A DNA stretch of 13,043 nucleotides from an uncultured Actinomycetes bacterium (GCA_903865885.1 CAIPLJ010000039.1:1-13043); one strand, 5' to 3'; positions 1-7,221 are shown, counted from the first letter of the stretch. Translations and numbers: made by a program. Notes: generated by a model not told the origin, from the letters alone.

Positions 1-62
1 TGCATTTACGCAAAATGTGAAAGTATTTTTTACCGATTTACATCCCAAATTCGGCGAAATTT

Positions 63-81
63 TCTCAATAATTGATTGAGA
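63..81 (-). terminator. Weak hairpin after the MFS gene, possible terminator
   Basis: A perfect 7-bp inverted repeat, TCTCAAT and ATTGAGA, separated by five bases, lies just past the stop codon of the leftward MFS gene. Read leftward, it is followed by AAATTTCGCC, so there is only a three-base T run and the stem is AT-rich. It may end the panB–MFS transcript, but it is not a convincing intrinsic terminator. The rest of 1-82 shows no gene. Confidence 0.3.
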
Positions 82-82
82 G

Positions 83-1351
83 TTAAGAATTTTCCCGATT
101 TTTGCGAATTTCTCGCTCTCGAACGGCAAATTCGTTCGTTTCGGCATCATATTTTCTAAATTTGGGGAGAAAAATCGCCAAAATTGCGACCACAAGGACG
201 CATATCAGCCCTCCGGAAGTTACCGAGAAGGACAAGCTAGTAGCAGCTGCAATCGATGCGGCGCGAAGTTGTCCGGCTAGTGGGCCAACTGAATAGGAAA
301 GTAATTCGATACCAGCAAGTCGTCCGCGAAGTTCGTCGGGGATAGTTTGGTTCCAGATTGTTTGACGGAACAGGGCGCTGATTTGATCCGACCCTCCGGC
401 AATGGCGAGACAGATAAGAACCAGGATCAGGGAGTGGGTTACACCCGATAGCGCGATGGCTGCGCCCCATCCAATTGCCGCCGCAATGATCGCCCTGCCA
501 TGGAATCGATATGTCTTTGTCCAACCACTAGTCAGAGTTACGGCGATGGCGCCGGCAATTCCTGCGGCATAGAAAAGTCCGAGGGCCCACGGCGCATGGA
601 GAAGGTCGGCCCAGAATGGAAAGAGCGCATTGGGCATTGCAAAGAACATTGCCGCAAGATCAATGATGTATGTAGCTAATAAATCTTGGCGACTGAAGGC
701 ATAGCGCACACCCTCTAATAACGCTGCCAGAGATGGCTTTTCGGCCTCTGATGAAGGCAGCACACTTCTAATTTTCGCCAAGAAGATCAAAGAGACGAGA
801 TAAGTAAGAATGTCGAATCCATATCCGACGCTAATGGAAAATGTAGAGAAGATAATTCCGCCAAGAGTTGGCCCCACAATAAAACCTAACTGCCACCGAA
901 GTGTTAAGAGGTTTGATGCACTGGGTAGATCTTCATGGCCGACTAGGCGGGGCAAGATTGCGCCCATCGATGGACGTTGCAGACCATCGACAACAGCGAA
1001 GAGCGCTGCCGCGATGTAGATGACAAAGGTCTTTGGGTCAGGCAGTACCGAGTTTGCAAAGAGGCCCAGAACAATGACAAGTGCGCCGAGCTCGGTTGCC
1101 CAGATCATCTTCTTGCGATCGACTGAATCGGCTAGTACTCCGCCGTAGAGTCCGAAGATGATGAGCGGAACGATTTCAATGACGCCCAAGACACCTACTG
1201 CGAGGTACGAGTGGGTAATTTCTTTGAGCTGAAAGGGCATCGCGACATAGGTAATCATCGATCCGAGGTAGGAAATCAGCCCTGCAGTCCAGAGATTACG
1301 GAAATCCTTATACTTTTTGAGCGGAGTCAGGTCGATTGCAAACTTTGCCAT
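83..1351 (-). CDS. MFS family transporter, EntS/MFS_3-like exporter
   Basis: This is a 422-residue major facilitator superfamily protein of the inner membrane, with about twelve hydrophobic segments spread between residues 20 and 395. The loop after segment 2 carries the MFS signature GGVLADSVDRKK (about 70-81), with the conserved D75 and basic RKK. A later cytoplasmic loop has NQTIPDELRGRLAG (about 333-346). That PDELRGR pattern is characteristic of the MFS_3 group, which includes the enterobactin exporter EntS and macrolide-efflux-like proteins. The C-terminal tail, after about residue 397, is highly charged and cytosolic. The start codon lies only 9 bp after the panB stop and no strong Shine-Dalgarno is visible, so it is probably expressed from the panB transcript. 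The substrate cannot be told from sequence; an exporter of a small organic molecule is the family expectation. Family assignment is firm, substrate unknown. Confidence 0.85.
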   Translation of the reverse strand: MAKFAIDLTPLKKYKDFRNLWTAGLISYLGSMITYVAMPFQLKEITHSYLAVGVLGVIEIVPLIIFGLYGGVLADSVDRKKMIWATELGALVIVLGLFANSVLPDPKTFVIYIAAALFAVVDGLQRPSMGAILPRLVGHEDLPSASNLLTLRWQLGFIVGPTLGGIIFSTFSISVGYGFDILTYLVSLIFLAKIRSVLPSSEAEKPSLAALLEGVRYAFSRQDLLATYIIDLAAMFFAMPNALFPFWADLLHAPWALGLFYAAGIAGAIAVTLTSGWTKTYRFHGRAIIAAAIGWGAAIALSGVTHSLILVLICLAIAGGSDQISALFRQTIWNQTIPDELRGRLAGIELLSYSVGPLAGQLRAASIAAATSLSFSVTSGGLICVLVVAILAIFLPKFRKYDAETNEFAVREREIRKNRENS

Positions 1352-1360
1352 CGGAGAAGA

Positions 1361-2182
1361 CTAGTGAAAGGTTTCGGCCTCCGTAGGGAACTTTCCCCCT
1401 CGAACTTCCTGCGCGAATTCTTGGGTGGCATCGAAGAGTTCCTTGCGCAGATTGCGATAGGCCTTAGCAAGCTTTGGGGGATTGGCTGTAAGGCCAGCCA
1501 TATCTGTCCAGACAAGTACTTGGGCATCGCAGGTGCTGCCGGCGCCGATTCCGATTGTTGGAATAGAAAGGGCTGCGGTTATTCGGGCGGCAAGTTCTGC
1601 TGGAACTAATTCAAGGACGATGGCAAAGGCACCAGCTTTTTCGAGGGCGAGCGCCGCATCGAAAATTGCATCGCCATCGGTGCGACCTTGGACTCGATAG
1701 CCACCTAATTGATGAAGTGATTGCGGGGTAAGGCCCAGATGGCCCATCACAGGAATTCCGACTGATGTTAACTTTTCAATCGTTGCGATATGTGCGCCCT
1801 CAAGTTTGACCGCCATCGCGCCAGCTTCTTTAAAGAAGCGAGTCGATGTAGCAAGTGCAAGTTCTGTAGATGCTTCATAGGAACCAAAGGGAAGGTCTGC
1901 CACCACGAGTGCGCGGTTGGAGCCGCGGACAACTGCGCGGGTTAATGGAATCAAATCATCGACTGTGACAGGGATGGTGTTCTCTTCGCCCAAGAAATTA
2001 TTGCCCGCACTATCGCCAACGAGAAGGACGGGGATACCAGCTTCATCAAAGATCGATGCAGTCATCTGTTCATAGCTGGTCAGCATCGCCCATTTTTCGC
2101 CGCGCTCTTTTGCAGCGCGCAGGTCGAGAATGCTCACGCGACGATGTGAGGCACCGCCATAGAGGGTCGTTGATGTACTCAT
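1361..2182 (-). CDS. panB: 3-methyl-2-oxobutanoate hydroxymethyltransferase (ketopantoate hydroxymethyltransferase)
   Basis: PanB transfers a hydroxymethyl group from 5,10-methylene-tetrahydrofolate to 2-oxoisovalerate, giving ketopantoate, the first committed step of pantothenate and CoA synthesis in the cytosol. The 273 residues match the usual length (E. coli about 264) and cover the whole TIM barrel. Visible family features are VGDSAGN with metal ligand D57, VVADLPFGSY with D96, MAVKLEG with K126, GIPVMGHLGLTPQS with H148, the catalytic glutamate E191 in LELVP, and GIGAGSTCDAQVLV near 211-224. The start is supported by AGGAGA at 2191-2196 on the minus strand, eight bases before the ATG. 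It is divergent from nadE and followed at 9 bp by the MFS gene. No panC or panD is present in this window. The product draws on a valine-pathway precursor. Confidence 0.97.
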   Translation of the reverse strand: MSTSTTLYGGASHRRVSILDLRAAKERGEKWAMLTSYEQMTASIFDEAGIPVLLVGDSAGNNFLGEENTIPVTVDDLIPLTRAVVRGSNRALVVADLPFGSYEASTELALATSTRFFKEAGAMAVKLEGAHIATIEKLTSVGIPVMGHLGLTPQSLHQLGGYRVQGRTDGDAIFDAALALEKAGAFAIVLELVPAELAARITAALSIPTIGIGAGSTCDAQVLVWTDMAGLTANPPKLAKAYRNLRKELFDATQEFAQEVRGGKFPTEAETFH

Positions 2183-2225
2183 TTATTTCATCTCCTGCCT
2201 CGAAGCCTCATGCGAGGTCCCCGGG

Positions 2226-2253
2226 TCGACACCAATCGTACTCCCGATACTCT
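2226..2253 (+). promoter_or_regulatory. Putative leaderless nadE promoter
   Basis: A −35-like TCGACA (2226-2231) and a −10-like TACTCT (2248-2253) are separated by 16 bp. Only six bases separate the −10 hexamer from the nadE ATG at 2260, so transcription would start at or next to the A of the start codon and the mRNA would be leaderless. There is no Shine-Dalgarno before nadE, which fits. The opposite strand of the same 77-bp gap has TACGAT (2240 to 2235) as a weaker candidate −10 for panB; that message would have a leader of about 45 bases including its Shine-Dalgarno. Confidence 0.5.
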
Positions 2254-2259
2254 TGAACT

Positions 2260-3927
2260 ATGAAGTTGCGTTTGGCGCTGGCTCAAGTCAACCCGACGGT
2301 CGGAGACCTTGCGGGTAATGCTGCGTTGGTCAAGAAATCCGTCGATCAAGCAGTCGCCGCAGGTGCGCATATCGCGATATTTCCCGAGATGGTTCTGACC
2401 GGATATCCCGTTGAAGATTTAGCGCTCCGTCCATCATTTCAAGTGGCGAGCAAATTAGCTCTTGCAGCGCTCGCTGCTCAATTAGATAAGAGCATCGTTT
2501 CTATCGTTGGGTACTTAGATCAAGTAGAGGGCAAGCCACAGAATATGGTGGCGGTTATCGCAGGGGGCGAAATCAAAGCTCGATATGCCAAGTGTCATCT
2601 ACCCAATTACGGCGTCTTCGATGAATTCCGAAATTTTGTGGCAGGGGATACAACCCTCGTTTTTCGCATTCACGGAGTCGATGTCGGTATCGCGATCTGC
2701 GAAGACCTCTGGATCGACGGAGGCATCACTGCGAAGTTAGCAGCCCGCACGCCAGGACTCGTCATTGTTCCCAACGGTTCACCGTATGAACGTAATAAAG
2801 ATGACGTCCGATTAAGCCTTGTGACAAAACGCGCTCGCGAAGCTAAGGCTCCACTTGCCTACGTCAATATGACAGGTGGCCAAGATGATTTAGTTTTCGA
2901 TGGCGACAGCATTGTGGTCGGCGCAGATGGTTCTGTGATTGCACGTGCTCCGCAATTTGAAGATGGCGTCATGGTCGTAGATATCGATGTTGCTGCCGGC
3001 ACATCCAAGCCCGATGTGATTATTTCTGAAGATTCAGTCGAGATTGCACAGCCACTTGTTCCTGGAATTGCTCATCGCCTTGGCGATGAAGAAGAAGTAT
3101 GGAACGCCATCGTTGTGGGTCTTCGCGATTATGTCGCCAAGAATGGTTTTAAGTCGGTACTCGTTGGACTCTCTGGCGGTATCGATTCGGCGCTCGTTAC
3201 AGCCCTTGCTATTGACGCACTGGGACCTGCAGCTGTCCACGCAGTAGGCATGCCAAGTAAATATTCATCTGATCATTCCATTGAAGATGCGCAAGTAATG
3301 GCAGCAAATACAGGTATTGGTTTTCGCATCATCGAGATCCAAAGAATGGTCGATTCCTTTGGCGCTGAGGTAGAGCTGACTGGCATTGCTGCAGAGAATT
3401 TGCAGGCACGAGTTCGCGGAACAACTCTGATGGGCCTTTCCAATCAACATGGCCATCTAGTTCTTGCGACCGGAAATAAATCAGAGCTGGCATGCGGATA
3501 TTCAACTCTGTATGGCGATGCTGTCGGTGGGTATGCGCCGATTAAAGATATATATAAGACTGATGTGTGGGCACTTTCTCGCTGGCGCAACAAGGTTGCA
3601 AAGGATGCTGGCGAAGTTGCCCCAATTCCCGAGAGCTCCATTACTAAAGAGCCATCTGCAGAACTGCGTCCTGATCAAAAAGATTCTGATTCACTTCCTG
3701 AATACGAGATTCTCGATAAAGTCTTGAAAGCCTATGTCGATGATGATTTAGGTCGCGATGCCTTGATCGCTGCGGGCTTTGATAAAGAGTTGGTGATGCG
3801 CGTTATTTCAATGGTCGATAAGGCTGAATACAAGCGCCGCCAATATCCACCTGGCACAAAGGTCTCTAAGCGCGCATTCGGTAAGGATCGCAGGCTTCCC
3901 ATGACTTCGAGCTGGCGAGAAGTCTAA
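2260..3927 (+). CDS. nadE: Glutamine-dependent NAD(+) synthetase
   Basis: This enzyme amidates nicotinic acid adenine dinucleotide to NAD+ with ATP, using glutamine as nitrogen donor. It is a two-domain protein of 555 residues. The N-terminal nitrilase-fold glutaminase domain (about 1-265) shows the Glu-Lys-Cys triad as E43 in FPEMVLTGYP, K111 in AKCHLPNYGVFDE and C147 in AICEDLW. The C-terminal synthetase domain (about 270-555) has the ATP pyrophosphatase loop LSGGIDSAL (304-312), then GTTLMGLSNQ (387-396), LATGNKSEL (402-410), YGDAVGGYAPIKD (418-430) and PSAELRPDQKDSDSLP (465-480). It is shorter than the roughly 680-residue M. tuberculosis enzyme and belongs to the compact bacterial glutamine-using type. 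The start is fixed by the MKLRLALAQVNPTVGD opening that is typical of the domain. It lies upstream of a glutamine synthetase gene, which links the two through glutamine, the substrate of NadE. Confidence 0.97.
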   Translation: MKLRLALAQVNPTVGDLAGNAALVKKSVDQAVAAGAHIAIFPEMVLTGYPVEDLALRPSFQVASKLALAALAAQLDKSIVSIVGYLDQVEGKPQNMVAVIAGGEIKARYAKCHLPNYGVFDEFRNFVAGDTTLVFRIHGVDVGIAICEDLWIDGGITAKLAARTPGLVIVPNGSPYERNKDDVRLSLVTKRAREAKAPLAYVNMTGGQDDLVFDGDSIVVGADGSVIARAPQFEDGVMVVDIDVAAGTSKPDVIISEDSVEIAQPLVPGIAHRLGDEEEVWNAIVVGLRDYVAKNGFKSVLVGLSGGIDSALVTALAIDALGPAAVHAVGMPSKYSSDHSIEDAQVMAANTGIGFRIIEIQRMVDSFGAEVELTGIAAENLQARVRGTTLMGLSNQHGHLVLATGNKSELACGYSTLYGDAVGGYAPIKDIYKTDVWALSRWRNKVAKDAGEVAPIPESSITKEPSAELRPDQKDSDSLPEYEILDKVLKAYVDDDLGRDALIAAGFDKELVMRVISMVDKAEYKRRQYPPGTKVSKRAFGKDRRLPMTSSWREV

Positions 3928-3963
3928 AGATATTGCCGCAGAAGTGGCGCGAACTCTAATTTT

Positions 3964-3979
3964 GTAACACTGCCGTAAC
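3964..3979 (+). promoter_or_regulatory. GlnR-box-like direct repeat upstream of glutamine synthetase
   Basis: GTAAC (3964-3968) is repeated as GTAAC (3975-3979) after six bases, an 11-bp period that puts the half-sites on one face of the helix. The actinomycete nitrogen regulator GlnR recognises gTnAC-n6-GaAAC, also written AC-n9-AC, and this site fits AC-n9-AC exactly. It lies 15 bp before the ATG at 3994, and the downstream half-site overlaps TAACTT (3976-3981), the best −10 candidate. No further half-site is visible on either side. The link to GlnR is inferred from pattern and position; no regulator gene is in the window. Confidence 0.5.
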
Positions 3980-3993
3980 TTCTTTTTGGCACG

Positions 3994-5313
3994 ATGGGCC
4001 ACATGTCCCCAGCCGATAACATCAGCAAGCAGCAAGAGTTCGTTCTTCGCACTATTGAAGAACGCGATATCCGTTTCATTCGTCTCTGGTTCACAGACAT
4101 TCTCGGAACTTTGAAATCTGTTGCTATCGCACCTGCCGAACTCGAAAATGCATTTGATGAAGGAATCGGATTCGACGGTTCTGCAATTCAGGGATTTGCT
4201 CGCGAATCTGAATCCGATATGTTGGCAAAACCAGATCCTGCAACATTTACGATCTTGCCTTGGCGCGCTGAAGCACAAGGCGCTGCACGTATCTTCTGCG
4301 ACATTACTCTGCCAAGTGGCGAGGCATCTCCCGCAGATCCTCGCAATGTTCTGCGTCGCACATTAGATAAGGCAGCGAAGATGGGATACACCTGTTACAC
4401 CCATCCAGAAATTGAATTCTTCCTCTTTAAAGCACAACCAGAAAAAGGGGAAGCACCTGTTCCAGTTGATCAAGGTGGCTACTTCGATCACACACCAGCA
4501 GTTGTGGGCCACGATTTCCGTCGCCAAGCAATTACTCTGCTTGAGGCAATGGGTGTCTCTGTTGAATTTAGCCATCATGAAGGCGCACCTGGACAACAAG
4601 AAATTGACCTTCGATATGCAGATGCCTTAAGCACTGCAGATAACATCATGACTTTCCGCCATGTGATTAAAGAAGTTGCACTCAATCAAGGTTTCTACGC
4701 ATCCTTTATGCCAAAGCCATTTACTGAGCATCCTGGTTCTGGAATGCATACGCACGTCTCACTCTTTGAAGGTGAGAAGAATGCTTTCTATGATTCCAGT
4801 GCAGAGCTCAATCTCTCAACTGTCGGTCGCCAATTTATCGCCGGAATCTTGAAGCATGCTGCTGAAATCACTGCAGTAACTAATCAATGGGTCAACTCAT
4901 ATAAGCGACTACAAGGTGGGGGAGAAGCTCCATCGACTATTTCATGGGGCCACAACGATCGCGGCGCACTGGTACGTATTCCTATGTATAAGCCCAATAA
5001 AGAGAATTCAACGCGCATCGAATTTCGTTCACCAGATTCTGCATGTAATCCATACCTTGCCTATGCCGTGATGCTTGCTGCAGGACTTAAGGGAATTGAG
5101 AAGAAGTATCTTCTCGAGCCATCGACTGATACTCACTTACTTCCATCAAATCTGGAAGAGGCAATTATCCTGATGGAGAAGAGCGAACTCGTGCGCGAGA
5201 CTTTGGGTGAGCATGTCTTTGACTACTTCCTTCGAAATAAGCGAAATGAGTGGCAGGACTATCGCCGCCAGGTCAGCGCCTACGAATTAGATCGATATTT
5301 ACCTGTCTTATAA
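3994..5313 (+). CDS. glnA: Type I glutamine synthetase, GlnA2-like
   Basis: Glutamine synthetase makes glutamine from glutamate, ammonia and ATP. The closest family by recalled sequence is actinobacterial GlnA2: the stretch EFVLRTIEERDIRFIRLWFT near the N-terminus and the ending GEHVFDYFLRNKRNEW match it closely. Active-site elements in order are GFDGSAIQGF (59-68), the metal-binding HPEIEFF (137-143), SHHEGAPGQQEIDLRYAD (193-210), GSGMHTHVSLFEG (238-250), NSYKRL (291-296) and RIEFRSPDSACNPYLA (331-346). Length is 439 residues. The stretch between EKKYLLEPSTD and LPSNLEEA is shorter than in GlnA2 or B. subtilis GlnA as I recall them, and the adenylylation-type motif NLYDLPPEE is absent. ATG at 4003 would give a protein three residues shorter and is equally possible, since neither start has a clear Shine-Dalgarno. 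It lies 66 bp after nadE. A GlnA2 rather than main-GS role is inference. Confidence 0.93.
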   Translation: MGHMSPADNISKQQEFVLRTIEERDIRFIRLWFTDILGTLKSVAIAPAELENAFDEGIGFDGSAIQGFARESESDMLAKPDPATFTILPWRAEAQGAARIFCDITLPSGEASPADPRNVLRRTLDKAAKMGYTCYTHPEIEFFLFKAQPEKGEAPVPVDQGGYFDHTPAVVGHDFRRQAITLLEAMGVSVEFSHHEGAPGQQEIDLRYADALSTADNIMTFRHVIKEVALNQGFYASFMPKPFTEHPGSGMHTHVSLFEGEKNAFYDSSAELNLSTVGRQFIAGILKHAAEITAVTNQWVNSYKRLQGGGEAPSTISWGHNDRGALVRIPMYKPNKENSTRIEFRSPDSACNPYLAYAVMLAAGLKGIEKKYLLEPSTDTHLLPSNLEEAIILMEKSELVRETLGEHVFDYFLRNKRNEWQDYRRQVSAYELDRYLPVL

Positions 5314-5326
5314 AGCGCGGTAGGAT
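5298..5326 (+). promoter_or_regulatory. Putative promoter of the leuA leader transcript
   Basis: A −35-like TTTACC (5298-5303) and a −10 TAGGAT (5321-5326) are separated by 17 bp. The −35 lies inside the last codons of the glutamine synthetase gene. Transcription would start near 5333-5336, at or just before the ATG of the leader peptide, so the leader peptide itself would be translated from a nearly leaderless message. This places the whole 5336-5491 region in the leuA mRNA. Confidence 0.5.
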
Positions 5327-5335
5327 TTCCTTCTT

Positions 5336-5380
5336 ATGAAGCTCCGCGGACTCCTCCTTATCCGCCGTAGCGAGGCCTAG
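5336..5380 (+). CDS. Leucine-rich leader peptide of leuA
   Basis: A 14-codon open frame encodes MKLRGLLLIRRSEA and ends in TAG at 5378-5380. Four of its fourteen codons are leucine, three of them consecutive (CTC CTC CTT, 5351-5359) and followed directly by isoleucine. It begins next to a promoter-like TAGGAT and lies 111 bp before leuA, whose product starts leucine synthesis. This is the hallmark of a leader peptide that lets ribosome stalling report leucyl-tRNA supply. The peptide itself has no expected function beyond being translated. There is no Shine-Dalgarno; translation from a near-leaderless transcript would explain that. Recognition rests on composition and position only. Confidence 0.65.
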   Translation: MKLRGLLLIRRSEA

Positions 5381-5484
5381 GGTCCGAAACTCTCGAGTTT
5401 CGGCCCGTAGAGATAGACCGGTCTCCTCGCTGCGGAGTTTGGTGTTGCCGGTAAACACGTTCGGCTAACCAAACTAACAAGGAG
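5346..5484 (+). promoter_or_regulatory. leuA leader RNA, LEU-element-like leucine-responsive control region
   Basis: Hairpins seen by eye. P1: GCGGA (5346-5350) pairs with TCCGC (5361-5365) and displays the three Leu codons in its loop. P2: CCGAAACT (5384-5391) pairs with AGTTTCGG (5396-5403) around loop CTCG. P3: AGTTTGGT (5436-5443) pairs with ACCAAACT (5468-5475), with an inner GCCG/CGGC (5447-5450 with 5462-5465). The P1 loop contains CTCCTT (5354-5359), an exact complement of the leuA Shine-Dalgarno AAGGAG (5479-5484), so a long-range pseudoknot is possible. CTCCGC (5342-5347) can also pair with GCGGAG (5432-5437), which competes with P1 and P3. No U-tract follows any stem, so control would act on translation rather than by an intrinsic terminator. 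A conserved pseudoknot called the LEU element is known upstream of leuA in Actinobacteria; identity with it is inferred. Confidence 0.6.
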
Positions 5485-5491
5485 CAATCAC

Positions 5492-7207
5492 ATGAATTTT
5501 CCAAAGCAGAAGCCATCAAAGATGCCGGTGCATCGTTATGCACCCTTTATTCCCGTAGAACTTGAAGATCGCACATGGCCAAGTAAGAAGATGACGAAAG
5601 CACCTCAGTGGTGTTCTGTCGATCTTCGCGATGGCAATCAGGCGCTTATCGATCCGATGGATACACCTCGCAAACTTGCGATGTTTAAGTTGCTCGTTGC
5701 AATGGGTTACAAAGAGATTGAAGTGGGTTTTCCTTCAGCATCTCAGACAGATTTCGATTTCGTTCGAAAGATTATCGATGAAGATTTGATTCCGGATGAT
5801 GTTGTTATCCAGGTGCTTACTCAGGCTCGCGAACCGCTAATCCGTCGCACCTATGAATCCATCAAGGGTTCAAAGCAGGCAATCGTTCACCTTTATAACT
5901 CGACCTCAACTTTGCAGCGCCGCGTTGTCTTCGGCCTTGATAAAGATGGCATCAAGAAGATTGCAACCGATGCAGCTCAACTCTGCCTTGATTTGATGTC
6001 GACTGTGCCAGAGACAAAGATTTCATTTGAGTATTCACCTGAGTCATATACAGGAACAGAGCTCGAATTTGCTGTTGAAGTATGTAATGCAGTCAATGAT
6101 ATTTGGAAACCAACTCCACAGTGGAAAACGATTATGAATCTTCCTGCAACAGTTGAAATGGCAACACCCAATGTCTATGCCGATTCCATCGAATGGATGT
6201 GTCGTAATCTCAACAATCGCGAGAGCGTGATTGTTTCACTTCACCCACATAACGACCGTGGAACAGGCGTTGCAGCTGCAGAGCTTGGATATTTGGCAGG
6301 AGCAGATCGCATCGAAGGAACTTTGTTCGGTAACGGTGAGCGCACCGGAAACGTCTGCCTTGTCACCCTTGGAATGAATTTGGTTTCTCACGGCATTGAT
6401 CCCCATATTGATTTCAGCGATATCGATGAAATTCGTCGCACAGTCGAATACGGCAATCAATTGCGCGTTCCAGAACGCCATCCCTATGGCGGAGACCTTG
6501 TCTTTACAGCGTTCTCTGGTTCACACCAGGATGCGATTAAGAAGGGCTTTGAACACTTAGAGCGCGATGCAAAGGCTGCAGGAAATGCAGTCGATGATCA
6601 CACATGGGCTGTTCCATATTTACCGATTGATCCAAAAGATATCGGTCGCTCATACGAGGCAGTTATTCGCGTGAATTCGCAATCAGGTAAGGGCGGAGTC
6701 GCATATTTGATGAAGAATGAACATTCACTCGATCTTCCGCGTCGACATCAAATTGAGCTATCAAGAATTGTGCAGGCAAAGACTGATAACGAAGGCGGCG
6801 AAATCACTGCAGAGCAGTTGTGGAACGTCTTCGAAGATGAATATTTACCTACCGAAACAGCGGCATGGGGAAGATTCCGACTCAAGGGAATGTCACAAAA
6901 TTCTGTAATGGGCGAAGATGTTCAGCTCACCGTCAAGATGACAGATCGCGGTGAAGCAATTGAATTATCTGGAACTGGTAACGGACCTATCGCTGCCTTC
7001 TGCCATATCTTGCAGAACTACGGTGTTGATGTTCGCGTTCTTGATTTCCACGAGCATGCACTTTCATCTGGAGGCGATGCATCAGCTGCTGCCTATCTCG
7101 AGTGTGAAATTGCAGGAGAAGTCTTCTGGGGAGTCGGAATCGACCCCAATACAACGACTGCATCACTTAAAGCAGTCGTGTCTGCAATCAATCGCGCTAT
7201 TCGCTAA
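5492..7207 (+). CDS. leuA: 2-isopropylmalate synthase
   Basis: LeuA condenses acetyl-CoA with 2-oxoisovalerate to give 2-isopropylmalate, the committed step of leucine synthesis, and is normally feedback-inhibited by leucine. The 571 residues fit the longer actinobacterial type (M. tuberculosis 644). The catalytic TIM barrel shows CSVDLRDGNQAL with R46 and metal ligand D47, the metal-binding HPHNDRGTG with H251 and H253, and GTLFGNGERTGNVCL (276-290). The C-terminal leucine-binding regulatory domain (about 435-571) includes GNGPIAAF and a glycine/alanine-rich ALSSGGDASAAAYLEC segment at about 533-548. The start has a good Shine-Dalgarno, AAGGAG (5479-5484), seven bases before the ATG and directly after hairpin P3 of the leader. 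It shares 2-oxoisovalerate as a substrate with PanB, encoded 3.3 kb upstream. Identity is secure. Confidence 0.97.
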   Translation: MNFPKQKPSKMPVHRYAPFIPVELEDRTWPSKKMTKAPQWCSVDLRDGNQALIDPMDTPRKLAMFKLLVAMGYKEIEVGFPSASQTDFDFVRKIIDEDLIPDDVVIQVLTQAREPLIRRTYESIKGSKQAIVHLYNSTSTLQRRVVFGLDKDGIKKIATDAAQLCLDLMSTVPETKISFEYSPESYTGTELEFAVEVCNAVNDIWKPTPQWKTIMNLPATVEMATPNVYADSIEWMCRNLNNRESVIVSLHPHNDRGTGVAAAELGYLAGADRIEGTLFGNGERTGNVCLVTLGMNLVSHGIDPHIDFSDIDEIRRTVEYGNQLRVPERHPYGGDLVFTAFSGSHQDAIKKGFEHLERDAKAAGNAVDDHTWAVPYLPIDPKDIGRSYEAVIRVNSQSGKGGVAYLMKNEHSLDLPRRHQIELSRIVQAKTDNEGGEITAEQLWNVFEDEYLPTETAAWGRFRLKGMSQNSVMGEDVQLTVKMTDRGEAIELSGTGNGPIAAFCHILQNYGVDVRVLDFHEHALSSGGDASAAAYLECEIAGEVFWGVGIDPNTTTASLKAVVSAINRAIR

Positions 7208-7208
7208 C

Positions 7209-7214
7209 TATCGT
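7209..7214 (+). promoter_or_regulatory. Candidate −10 element for recO
   Basis: TATCGT lies in the 14-bp gap between leuA and recO, seven bases before the recO ATG. This resembles the −10/ATG spacing at nadE and at the small gene at 9489. No convincing −35 is seen, and readthrough from leuA is an equally good explanation for recO expression. There is also no Shine-Dalgarno in this gap. Confidence 0.3.
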
Positions 7215-7221
7215 ACGCAGT

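Noticed and set aside
102..296. Small plus-strand frame opposite the MFS gene
   Set aside because: It is antisense to a well-supported membrane protein and has no recognisable start signal or domain.
3808..4278. A 156-codon open frame on the minus strand across the nadE end and the glutamine synthetase start
   Set aside because: It lies opposite two unmistakable genes and shows no domain pattern; it is the shadow of their codon use.
5314..5491. Classical transcription attenuator with an intrinsic terminator before leuA
   Set aside because: The leader peptide and stems are there, but no stem is followed by a T run, and the last stem lies directly before the Shine-Dalgarno.
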